Source of the DNA: Zopfochytrium polystomum
Taxonomy: Eukaryota; Chytridiomycota; Chytridiomycetes; Chytridiales; Chytridiaceae
Direction of reading: 5' to 3'
Assembly: GCA_025765615.1 (NCBI GenBank)
Contig: JAIVFJ010000052.1
Location: 124,001-188,000 of the forward strand
DNA: 64,000 nucleotides
Part shown: piece after piece, positions 54,513 through 64,000 of the stretch
Layout: the number at the start of each line of letters is the position of its first letter
How positions within the stretch are numbered: position 1 is the stretch's first letter
Translations under genes and position numbers: made by a program
The notes under the pieces: model-generated
Database searches by the model: none
The model's input: only the letters and a program-made list of their open reading frames with translations
What the model was told of the DNA's origin: nothing

Positions 54513-54874
54513 GCGGTGCTTGGGCTAGGGAAGAACGCAGATCACCATCCTAGACTCGCTCATTGACTCTGGGTCACAAGTCAGCGAGATTGACAAGGGC
54601 ATCTTCGACGCCATTCAGGCGTTGTGTACAACAGGTTCTACCCCATACGCATGCAGTCGGTCCATGCTTTGTGATGTCTGCGCAACAGGAGAAACAGGCG
54701 CCTTTCAACCTCCTGTTGAGTCAGAACTTTATCGACTACGTGCAAGGCCAGGTCATGACCGAGGGGAACACGCTGTGGTTCCAGATGACGTCGCTGGATC
54801 AGAGCCACCACGCCCTTGTCTGTGCAAGGGGCTACAAGGGCGTCCCAAGCGAGCTCAACAGCGAAGCAGGTTGA
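54513..54874 (+). other. Possible coding remnant beside the Copia-C2 insertion
   Basis: One frame reads TQITILDSLIDSGSQVSEID and FDAIQALCTTGSTPYAC, with a faint likeness to the second-Asp region of pepsin-like (A1) proteases. From about 54650 another frame looks better (NFIDYVQGQVMTEGNTLWFQ) and stops at 54874. A broken host exon, with C2 inserted in or near it, would explain both. This is weak and I give no firm identity. Confidence 0.3.
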
Positions 54875-55233
54875 TCCTTCTTGACGTGTCCCGTGCCTGC
54901 CGCCCCACCCTTTTTTACCTTCCTGTACTTTCCCAATCACTTCCTCCCTTTTTTTTCCGTTTGTGTCAGTTTGCGTTTTTTTTTCTCTCTGGCAGTCAGT
55001 TCCACACATGTCGTCCCGCTCTTCTTTGGCTTTCGAGACGTTGGATCTGGGCCTGCCTGCATCGTCAGCTGTAGGGCGGCCACTCTTCGCAGCGATTCTG
55101 CTTGTTCATTGCCTTTCGACTTTCTGTTGGAAACCCGCTGCTGAAATAGGTGGAATGGGAGAGGAAACGATGATAGGGGAGGATGTTACAAAAAGAAACG
55201 GGGACTTTTTTGTTGCACCTTTTCACCACATCC
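54875..55233. other. No gene seen
   Basis: T-rich, mixed sequence between the possible remnant and the next Copia-B LTR. Confidence 0.5.
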
Positions 55234-55728
55234 TGAAAGAATTCGCAATGTTGGCTGATTGATGGATTGGGCTGCTATGGTATACACTGCTGAAGGTGGT
55301 GGTGGTGGGAGGTTGATCTTGGCTTCTGTCAGGGTTAGTGTTTGCCTTTATACAAAACTGTCACAACGACCATCATTTGCAAAATGCTGCAAGTCATCCT
55401 TGCAGAGCAGTATCAGGTCAAAGCTCCTGCACACTGCTTACACCAAAAGACCCAAAACTAACACTTCCCCCTAAGCTTTGGGCAGGAGCAAAGGCCGGCA
55501 TGGAGGAAAACCTTAAGCCATAGTCAACTTAAGGAAACCGTACACCAGAGAAAGAAGAATCACAAACACGTATGACTGGCCATCAGATGGCAGAACAGAA
55601 AGGACAGACCGAACTAACAAGAAATGGATGGGGACACATATTGAACGAACTTCAGAGGTAAAAGAAAATGAGTCAAAGTAATGAAAAAGGGACAAAGAAG
55701 AAAATTACTTCACACATAAGAAAAAGAT
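55234..55728 (-). mobile_element. Copia-B5 3' end fragment (LTR and 3' UTR)
   Basis: A 230-bp LTR (55234-55463) with the polypurine tract and about 265 bp of 3' UTR like that of B1, cut off before RNase H. I found no target duplication. Confidence 0.8.
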
Positions 55729-55805
55729 GAACATCCTCTACGCCACCTACACGAAAAATTGGATCTCCGACGTTTTTGGACAACTTAACTGCTCAGACAA
55801 TTTTT

Positions 55806-55832
55806 GACGCTCTCTCTCACTCACTCACTCAC

Positions 55833-55914
<82 letters not shown>
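55806..55914. repeat. (CTCA)n / (TC)n microsatellite
   Basis: Starts as CACT repeats and becomes a TC tract of about 85 bp. Any frame through it is compositional. Confidence 0.9.
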
Positions 55915-55917
<3 letters not shown>

Positions 55918-57516
55918 ATCCTTAATTATTTTGAGAGGTTTTAACTTTGAAGTTTCTTTCTCTTTGAAGGTATTTCTGGAATTTGGATTATCTTCTTCTT
56001 CCTGTCTGACATTTACTGTGGCGATTACACATAATTTGAATTCTTTACAGTAATTCATAATTCTTGACTTACCCCCTTGCACAAAGGACACTCTCCCATT
56101 TACTGCGCCTTGCATGTCATGTGGGCTTCTCCTAACTGGGAGAGTTTCCTTTTGATGGAAATCCACCCCAAAATCCACCACAGAAGCTCGCCACTAATTG
56201 GCAGATAAGAGAAGAACTTTTTTGTGAAAATAGCGGGGGGTGTCAAAAATCATGAAAATTACTGTAACCTCAAACTCACCTGAAAGCAACTTTTCAAATC
56301 ATAGTTTTTTGGCTACCGCTGTAAAGGGAATGAGAAGCCCTGTTGGTAGACCAGTGCTTGTCCAAAAGGTGGCCAGACAAATAGACAAACAAAAGGAATT
56401 GAAAGGTTGAACAAATCAATATACTGTAACTACACAAGAATGCTGCATAAATAATGTGCAAATATGGAAGGTTGGCTTGTCATGCTACAAAATTGGTGGC
56501 CCCAACCCAGTTAATTTCAGTTCCGGGAAATTCCAGCCCAGATCGAGGTGGGTTTTTCGGCCAAATCCCAAAACTTACCAACGACAGAGACAAGCAACAA
56601 AGGGGGAAAAGGCAAAGGTAAGGGAGATGAAGGTCGTGAGAATTTTTATTCTTGCAGATGACGATGGGGATGGCGTCGCTTATGAACCTTCACCTAATGG
56701 AAAAGTAATCAATTGTGCAAATTTGCAGTAGTTTTCAGAATCCTTTAGGCCCCCACCCTCTTTTTCGAGGAGAAATCACAAATTCGTGATTAGGAAAAAG
56801 CGGGGAGGGACTTGGATTTCGAGGAAAAACCCTCTTTACACATAAGAGCTTAACACATGGCGGACGGTTTTTTCTCTTGAAATTGAAGAAAATGTTGGAA
56901 AGGAGGGAAGTGCCTGAAGGCTTTCTTTCGTGCCGCTCGCAAGGGTCAACCATGCCTCTCCCCTTGTTTAAGAATTGAAGTGATTCAATCCGCTTTCAAA
57001 CCGGAAATTTTGCGGCAGCCTCCCGTCCACAAGTGACTGCACCGCAGCTGTGCAGACAAGGACTGAGTTCGGTGTTGAACAGTCATCACAATAAAGTCAC
57101 TGCAATCGGTGTTTCACCCTTTCCGAGGATTTGAGACTTAAGACTGCCTCCACATTCCAGCCTACTACCGCTGGGCCGTGTGCTTATTTTTGAGGGGGAT
57201 AGCGGACCACGTTTTCCCGAGCCCTGCCGGAAGCGGCCTTTCCTTCCGTTCGGACAAGAGGGTACACGGAAGTCTGAGTGGTCTCCGATTAAGAAAAGGA
57301 GGACGGAAAAGAGCAAGAGAAATTAAAGAGAGACTGGCAAAACAAGGAGGTCAAGGAGAGACGACGGTCTAAAAAGTCCACTTAGCAATGAATGATTTTT
57401 GAGAAGGAAAAGTCCCCTTTTAATTTGGGAAAGAAGTTCCTCCAACGCATTAGGATGGCTTACAGAGGTAAAATGACTTTCAAGAAGATAATAAATCTTC
57501 AAAAGAGGTTTTTTTT
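55915..57516. other. Intergenic region, no gene seen
   Basis: AT-rich sequence with short unsupported frames. It probably includes the 3' flank of the S28 peptidase gene. Confidence 0.55.
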
Positions 57517-59299
57517 TTACTGGGCCAGCCACTTGGCGTAGATGGCGAAAATCTGGTCGTAGATCGAGACCATGTACGCACTGTTTGAGGAGCGGCGTCC
57601 GGCCAAGTCGTCGCAGTGGTGTCCACCGTTGATCAAAATAAGATCCTGTCCAGGGTAACCCGACGTGTTGAAGATGCCGAGATTGTGCCACGGGTCCAGG
57701 ATGCCGTTGGAGAACAAGATGTTCGACGTCTTGACGTTGAGTCCGCCAAAGTACGAGTTGGTGCCCCGCACATCCGGAGCGTCGTACGCAGGGTCCGCGA
57801 GGACCACCGAGCACACCCATTTCTCATAGTCCTGCTTGACGTACTTGGAGTACACCGAATGGTCTTCGATGCGCTGGCCGCGCGGCACCGCGTTTTGGAA
57901 GTACCCGAACTCGCGGCAGTACTGGTTGGTCCACAGCTTGGCAGTGTTGAAGACCGAAATGTCCTGCCCAAAGTTGTCGGCATTGTAGCTGTCGACATAG
58001 GTCGAGTTGTTGTCAGTGACCCCCTGGGCAATCAGACCGTACTTTGTAAATTCGCGCAAGCCGTTCAACAGTTGGGCTGGGGTCGCGTTGGGGTCGGTGA
58101 AAGCTGGGAATTGGCCCGACGCGCACAGCGCCTGGAGGTAGGTGGTCGACCCGCTGATGAAGATGCGGTTGTCGCCGTACTGCACGGATCCAGCGAGAAC
58201 GCCGGTGACGCCGGAGGCAAAGTCACCGACGTTGCGGACATTACCCATCCAGAATGAGTCCTTAAACGTTTGGAGGCCTGCGGTGTTCTTGTGGACAAAG
58301 AAGCCGTCGAGCTGCTTGTCGAACTCCTTGACGGCGTTGGTCCAGCCCGTGATGCAGGCCTGGCTTCCGTAGGGGCCCATCTGCGGAACGGAGATGTCGA
58401 CTTGCTTCGAGTACTCCCAAAAGTCAGCCTTGGCCTTTACTGGCGCAGAGGAAGCGTGCGCAGCAAAGAAGATCTCCGGATGCTGGTCGCGGAACCAGGC
58501 GGCCATGTTTCCAGGGTAGGAGCCACCCTGGGCAATGACCTTCTGTTTGGTAAGATCGAGCTTGTATTGCGGGAAGAAAGTCGGAGCCTGCTTGATGAAG
58601 TACGCGCCGTCCTCGATGGCTTGCTTCGCGTTCAAAAGCTTAAGGGAGTCGATGGAGAAGTCGGGGGTTGGGGTCGAACGTCCGTTGGTTCCTAGGATGG
58701 TGTCAACCGTACAGCCAGTAACGACAGGAAGTTCCCTTACCATAGAAGCGGTGCTCGAGGGCCAGAATAAGGCCGTTATGGGTCTGCGCAAGCTGTGCAA
58801 TCAGACCACGGGTGGGGTAGCCGTCGTCGAGCTCGCTCTCGCCGCCAATCCAGAAGAAAATGGGTCCGCCAGGCTTGTAGAACTGGTCGACGACAATGTA
58901 GTACTGCTGGAAAGTGTCGGAGCCGTTCGTACCCTTCAGCGAGCCAAAATGGTCCACCTTTTGTGGGAAGAAGCCATCCTTTGAAGAAGGAATGGTGAAG
59001 GCGAACGGGGCGGGTTCACTCAGCAGCGCGCTGAAGGGGGAAGAGTTTCAAAAGTCAACATCCCGGTCAAGAAAAGTCGGTTTGGAGGGTGCCGGAAGGG
59101 GAGGGAAAGGAGCGGAAGCGGACACGTACGTCTCCACTTTCTTGTGGATCAGGTTCGGGTTGTTGATGCCGAAAGCGGGGATAGCGAGGGCGGAAGGAAC
59201 GGCCGAGAAGGCAGCGATGACTGCAACCGAGGCGGCGGCGGCGGCTGTGACGGCGGCCGCGAGGCGCGCGCGACGCGACGTGGTCCTTGGCGAGAGCAT
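57517..59299 (-). CDS. Secreted/lysosomal-type serine carboxypeptidase, family S28
   Basis: Related to prolyl carboxypeptidase and DPP2, which cleave Pro-containing peptides, usually in acidic vacuoles or outside the cell. Three exons: 59299-59130, 59030-58741 and 58691-57517; introns 59031-59129 and 58692-58740. Coding length is 1635 nt, 544 residues. ATG at 59299 (MLSPRTTSRRARLAAAV) starts a signal peptide/anchor rich in Ala and Val. Family motifs: QKVDHFG, FFWIGGESEL, LEHRFYG, nucleophile Ser in GGSYPGNMAAWFR, Asp in SNGILDPWHNLG and His in INGGHHCDDL. The length fits the family and all catalytic residues are present. The exact peptide specificity cannot be told from sequence. Confidence 0.92.
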
Positions 59300-59418
59300 G
59301 ATGGTGTGCGTAGTTGTCGACGGGGTAGAGGCGGCTTCGTATGAGGTTGTTGGGGCTGGTTGGGTTGCGTGGGGCTCGCGAAGGCGGGAGGGCGAGTATT
59401 TATTGTATTTGTTGTTTG

Positions 59419-59433
59419 AGCGAGAGACCGAGA

Positions 59434-59486
<53 letters not shown>
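59419..59486. repeat. (GA)n microsatellite upstream of the S28 gene
   Basis: GA tract with a few GACAGA units about 130 bp upstream of the start codon, likely in the 5' UTR or promoter. Confidence 0.9.
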
Positions 59487-59487
<1 letters not shown>

Positions 59488-59709
59488 CCTGAAACGGAGA
59501 GAGAGACAGGCAAAGAAGTGGAAGACAAAGGAATTTTGAGGTGGAGTGCGCGGAACGCAGCATGCGGGGAGTGCCATTCCTGCCTTTTAAGGAAGTAGGG
59601 TGGTAGTGAAGACAGAATTTGTATCACCAAAGAAGAAGGAGCATTGTGGTTCTGAACCGGCCACGATCTGTTTTCTGCTTCCTTCGTGGTGGTGGAGCGA
59701 CAGACGGCC

Positions 59710-59945
59710 TCTCTCTCTCTCTCTCTCTCTCTTTCTCCCTCTCTTTCTCTCATGGGATCCCTGACAAATCGGGTTACATGTATATATACTTTTGCAGTGC
59801 GGCAACTTCCTCCCTCCTCCGTGTGCCCCTCAATTGAATTTCTCTCTCTCATGCGCTGCAACAGCGGTGTGGCTAAGGTGCCGCCGCCGCCCAAGGCTAG
59901 TGGAGCTTGGCGTCTCGCCGAGATGCGACGCGCTTGCCGCACCCG
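59710..59945 (-). repeat. Dispersed repeat, copy 2
   Basis: Reverse-orientation partner of 21053-21340, only a few per cent different over about 210 bp, again bounded by a GA/TC tract on the same side of the repeat. Confidence 0.75.
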
Positions 59946-60685
59946 GAACCATGAGGGAGGGGGTCGGTCGTGGCCAAGAGGATCTACGCAGTTACACGCT
60001 GCAAAGCGGCGCATGCCGGTCCTGGTTGGTGGTGCAGGGCGGGGGCAAATTGAATTATGTAACCATTTATTTGGGATCCTCAATTTGTCTCTCGCCTCCG
60101 CTCGGCAACGCGTTGCCGGAAGTTTGTGGATAATTGAAATTGAACTCCCCACTAGCCGACAGAGCGTGCTGGTCAATTCGTGGGTGGCGTGGGTGGTGAA
60201 GAAAATATTTTTGATTTTGTCGAATCTGACAAGGAACCGGCAAGCGGCAACTGGCAATCCGCAGGTTTTTTTTGCCGGTCGTTGCCGGTCCCACGCAATT
60301 TGTGGAGACGGACCAGCAAGGACCGGCACCAGTTAAAAAATTCCGGTCAAAATTGAGCATCCCTATTATTGTGCGTTTCATTGAAAATTGGAGTGTCCAC
60401 AGGCTTTTCAGCGACACCATAATTATTTTGGCAAAAGAACTTGTCAGGGGAAATGGGTCAGCCCCGACAGGCTGGGGCCAATTTGGGACGGCGCGCGCAA
60501 TATATTTATTCGTTTTTTTTCTTTTGGAGACCGCTCGTTTCTGCGCCTTTCAAACCAACAACATGGTGTTGCAAAAAAAACTAAAAAGGAGAGGCACTAA
60601 TATCGAAAATGCTTTTCGGCCGTTTCCAATTCATTTCTCGCTTGATAAATCAAAGCCGCTGGAAGCACCTGCGGCATGCACGCTT
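59946..60685. other. Intergenic region, no gene seen
   Basis: Lies between the second dispersed repeat and the 3' end of the DBP5 gene. Contains several CCGGTC/GACCGG-type short repeats near 60230-60340. No supported frame. Confidence 0.5.
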
Positions 60686-62791
60686 TTACCGCAGGCGGAC
60701 GCTTTCGGTTTCTGTCCGTTTATAGGGGCAGAAGGATGCGTGTGCATTAGAATTTGAAAAACCACTTGAAAAGATCCATACCGTCAAATACTGGCGGATG
60801 GTCTCCCAATCTTCGGTAGGCACCCGAACAATCTCCCTTCCAAAGTGCTCTTGGATTTTCAGCATATCGTCGTAAGACCGCGCGTTGTGTACAAAGTTGA
60901 TCGACACGCCAGCCCGGCCGAATCGACCGGTTCTCCCAACTCGGTGAAGGTACGTTTCCATGTCGGGCGACCCGTCAAAGTTAGTCGGAAGGTCATAATT
61001 TATGACAAGATTGACTTGTGCAATGTCAATTCCACGAGCGAGAACATTTGTCGTCAAGAGAACTTTCGTCTTCCCAAGTCGGAAGTCGTCCATTGCCCTA
61101 TCGCGTCCTGCTGCGTCAAGCCCTCCGTGCAGAAAACTTACGGTGTGGTTTTCGTGATGCATCTCTTCGCAGATCCTCATCGCCTTTTCGCGGCTCTAAT
61201 AATGAAATCAAAAAAATGTGTTTCGCCAAAATGAGAACCTTACCCTGACAAAAATAATGCTCTGTCCCACGACCAGCAGTCCATATATGGCTATAAGCAC
61301 GCTAAGCTTGTGTTCCTCATTTCGGCAATCCATGTAAAGTTGGCAGATTCCCTCAACCGAAAGCTCTTCTCTCTTCAACGAGATCATGTTCGCATGAACT
61401 TCGTCGCGAATTGACGCACATCGTCATTGAACGTGGCGGAGAAAAGAAGGATTTGGCTGTCTTTCGGCATGAAGCTGAAAGAAGCAGCTGGAGGATTAGT
61501 ATTACATGTCGCGAATGAAATAGCAAAGAAAGAGTTGCAAAACAGCTTGAAAGTACCTTTTGACGCGGAGACTTTGGTCTTGGAGCCCTTGCTGGCCGAG
61601 CATGTTGTCGGCCTCGTCCAAAACAAAAATCTTAATATTGTGCGGAAGAATTTGCCTGCGTCTCAACATATCGATAACCGTCCCGGGGGTGCCGACCACG
61701 ACATTAGCTTGAATGGTTACACGACGCTCCGAAGACTCTCGTAAAGCATAAACTGTCGTTACATTTGTATACCTCCCCATTTCGCGAATGACATCCATGA
61801 TTTGACGAGCTAGTTCTCTTGATGGAGCAAGGCACAGGGCCTGGGTGCTTGGATCTCCCGTGTCCACCCGACTGAGCATTGTCAAAACGAAGGCGGCTGT
61901 TTTACCCGTTCCCGACTGTGATTGGCCAACCATGTTACGGGGGGGATTTTCGAGGAGTAACGGAAGCGCCTTCTCTTGAATTTTCGAGGGGCGCTCAAAA
62001 CCCATGGCGTAGACTCCTTTGAGAAGATCTGGATGCAAGCCAAGATCTTCGAATCGCATTGCAGTCGCACGAATAGGTGGTGAAAACGAACACTCTTCTG
62101 GCCGCACTGAGGTAATCCTTGTGCTTGGAGCGCGCAGTACCGTAACGACCTCTTCTTCAGAGCTGAGGACGAGGGTCGACGGCTTCTTCGGAACGGAGCC
62201 GACTTCATCATCGTCTGCTTTATTTACTACGTTTTTGGGAAATGCGAAAAGCGAAAAGCAGCGGATATAAGCTTTGTACGTTCACTCTATGGAATGAGAT
62301 GTATGGAGTGTGTGTGTGTGTATTTTCTGCAGAGTGATGGAAATAAAACCTTTCGATGCATATACAGGTGGCAAGCTTTCGCGTGCGCTGAGCGGCTCAA
62401 CTGTGCGCGATAAGACTTGGTCGGAAGCAGATGGCCAGTTTCCGGGCCTTGATTTCCCATCGAATGCACTGGGCGCGGTCGAAGGATTAAGCTGAGATCG
62501 ATAGGGTGCTGGCGACAAAAATGCTGCACTTTCGAAAAAAGGAGCCACTGCCCAGTTGGTCGTGACGGAACTGGGCGCTGGCCACAGGTCTGTCAGCTTA
62601 AGAGCGGAGAGATCGGCGCCGGCCACTTGGTCGTCCAGATAGAGTGTGTCAAGAGTGGACGTGGAGCTTTTAAAGGATGCGCTGGGGTCTAAGCTGCCAC
62701 GACCGTTGTTTCCAACGCCGCCAGCTTCGGAGTGAGAGGTTGCTAACGCCGCTTCCGCTCCAGGACCGGACTCTGATGACGCAGACATCAT
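60686..62791 (-). CDS. DBP5: DEAD-box RNA helicase, DBP5/DDX19 type
   Basis: Homologue of the nuclear-pore helicase that releases export factors from mRNA. ATG at 62791 (MMSASSESGPGAEAALATS) opens a Ser-rich N-terminal extension. Introns: 62218-62349, 61475-61556 and 61196-61243. Motifs in order: FEDLGLHPDLLKGVYAMGFE, Q motif PSKIQEKALPLLL, Walker A SQSGTGKTAAF, LAPSRELARQ, VLDEADNML, LFSATF, VLLTTNVLARGIDIAQV and HRVGRTGRFGRAGV; the LENPPRN and PTEDW blocks are specific to DBP5. After SATFNDDVRQFATKF the frame must shift by one base near 61390-61397 to reach MISLKREELSVEG; exon lengths confirm that one base is missing. The last about 30 residues before the stop at 60686 look non-coding, so a final intron near 60781 is possible. 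Confidence 0.88.
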
Positions 62792-63070
62792 GGTTGGCGG
62801 CCGAGAAAGAATGGTTTGGGGTGAAATGGGACGAGGAGCAGGAGGAGAACGAGCAGGAGGCTTGGTCTGCTCTCCCCCTTTTTTTTTTCTCCTTTTTTTT
62901 TTCCCCTTCACAAATGTTCTGTGTTTGGCTCGCTTTCGCTTTGACGCGGCTGTAGCGCGGGCCTGCCTCGTTTCTTCCTCGTGCTTGTTCGCTTTTTTTT
63001 GTGTGGTCGTGGTTGTGATCGGTCTGTTCTGATGAGTGTTTGTATTATATGTTTACTGTGCGTTTCTTTT

Positions 63071-63108
<38 letters not shown>

Positions 63109-63837
63109 CTCCTCTGCCTCGTTCTTGGCTGTCTCCCTGCCTCCCCCTCGTCCCTCGCTTCGCGTCGCCATGCCTCCCCAAGCCTGGCCATTTATCGCTC
63201 TCCCCGCCCCCCAACGGCCCCTCCCTCTCTCTCCCTCCACCTCGGACTGTGACGTGGTCTAGTCGCCCATATTCTGACACGTGACCCACACCGCTTTGCC
63301 CCAATGCGAGCTTTTATCACGTTGCCCGTCTGTGCCACCCCACTAACCATTAAAAAAATTCCTGACAAAACAACAACAAAACACCAACAAAAAAAAAAAT
63401 TACGGCAGATGACGAGATAGAGCGACCGACAGAGCGGGACAGATGGCGAGGCGACAGAACGGTCCCTGTGGTCACGCACACAGATTCTTCTGCCCGGACC
63501 ATTCCTCGCCGCCTTTCCGTTCAAATTTTTTTCGATGTGCTTGTTCTGGGTGATTGGCCAGTTTTGCGCTCAGCAGCAGCTTTCCAGCAACTGGGCAAGG
63601 CCGCCGTGTGCGGGAAAATCCACAGCAAGGAAGAGGGCTATTTTTATTTCGATTGTAATTATGTTACTATGCAGCTTGTTTATAAACTTGTGCGCTCGCC
63701 CACAATGAGAGAGAGACTTCGCGGAATGTTGCCCAAAGGCATTACCACCCCTTAGATCGTCCAAAGCATTTATTTCGTAACGCCTTAATCCCAGGCGCGG
63801 TGCGTGGTGGAAAATGCCAGTGTTTTCTGCGCCGAGT
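62792..63837. other. Right-hand low-complexity region, no gene seen
   Basis: Upstream of DBP5. Holds a T run at 62879-62910, a longer one at 63072-63108, C/T-rich stretches, and an open frame at 63468-63755 that I could not support. Confidence 0.5.
63072..63108. repeat. Poly(T) tract
   Basis: About 37 consecutive T. No target duplication was seen around it, so it is not called a retroposon tail. Confidence 0.85.
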
Positions 63838-63887
63838 CAGTCAGTCAGTCAGTCAGACTGCCTGTCTGTCTGTCAGACTGTCTGTTA

Positions 63888-63922
<35 letters not shown>
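63838..63922. repeat. (CAGT)n / (CTGT)n microsatellite
   Basis: Tetranucleotide tract that changes from CAGT to CTGT units. Confidence 0.9.
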
Positions 63923-64000
63923 AAGCAGGCTTGTGCTCAGCATTTGACCAACAACTCCATTTGTGTAGAAGGACAGACGACAGACAAACAGAATCTGTCT

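Noticed and set aside
55825..56181. 118-residue minus-strand frame with Arg-Glu repeats
   Set aside because: The repeats are a translation of the TC/GA microsatellite.
59400..60329. 309-residue minus-strand frame upstream of the S28 gene
   Set aside because: It runs through the dispersed repeat and two GA tracts and has no domain; it overlaps other frames equally long for compositional reasons.
63468..63755. 95-residue plus-strand frame near the right edge
   Set aside because: No recognised domain, no splice context, and similar-length frames exist on the other strand.

Overview
The window looks like a nuclear fragment of a fungus, plausibly an early-diverging (chytrid-like) one. Protein genes are cut by short GT-AG introns (about 48-150 bp). 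Recognisable host genes are a COMPASS subunit (Ash2), a DBP5/DDX19 helicase, an S28 serine peptidase and a large F-box/ankyrin-like protein. The rest is dominated by Ty1/copia retrotransposons plus one LINE fragment. The lineage is an inference from this content; no rRNA or other phylogenetic marker is present.

Layout. 1-6.1 kb: a doubtful partial exon at the left edge, then two minus-strand host genes. The first is Ash2 (PHD-winged helix-SPRY), apparently joined to a long Gln/His/Pro-rich N-terminal exon. The second is an unrecognised gene with an Asp/Glu-rich tail. 6.1-8.2 kb is low-complexity intergenic DNA. 8.2-11.6 kb is the plus-strand F-box/ankyrin-like gene, with one apparent 1-nt frameshift. 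13.0-20.1 kb is Copia-A, with two identical 246-bp LTRs and an ATTTA target duplication. 21.7-28.3 kb is a wreck of Copia-B copies, one LTR of which carries a 5'-truncated LINE. 29.1-54.5 kb is a three-level nest. A decayed Copia-C copy (C2, plus) is split by Copia-B1 (minus; identical 239-bp LTRs, GGCAC duplication). B1's gag is itself split by an 11.75-kb block bounded by Copia-C LTR ends (CTTTG duplication) that contains an intact 1752-codon Copia-C polyprotein gene (C1) in the opposite orientation. 55.2-55.7 kb is another Copia-B 3' end. 57.5-62.8 kb holds the S28 peptidase and DBP5 genes (minus). The right end is low-complexity DNA.

Most interesting signal. Copia-A and Copia-B1 both carry a roughly 0.5-kb block between integrase and reverse transcriptase. 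It starts CAG|GTA and ends AAAG|, is phase 0 in both, interrupts Pol with stop codons, and ends exactly where the two proteins become alignable again. It looks like a retained spliceosomal intron that would make RT-RNase H expression depend on splicing. Both elements also share a -1 gag/pol overlap in which the gag stop lies in the loop of an identical 6-bp hairpin.

Limits. Exon boundaries were read by eye from splice signals and frame continuity. Single-base frameshifts occur in two otherwise good host genes, so some indels in the transposons may be assembly errors. The near-identical 1.8-kb duplication inside the nest could also be an assembly artefact.
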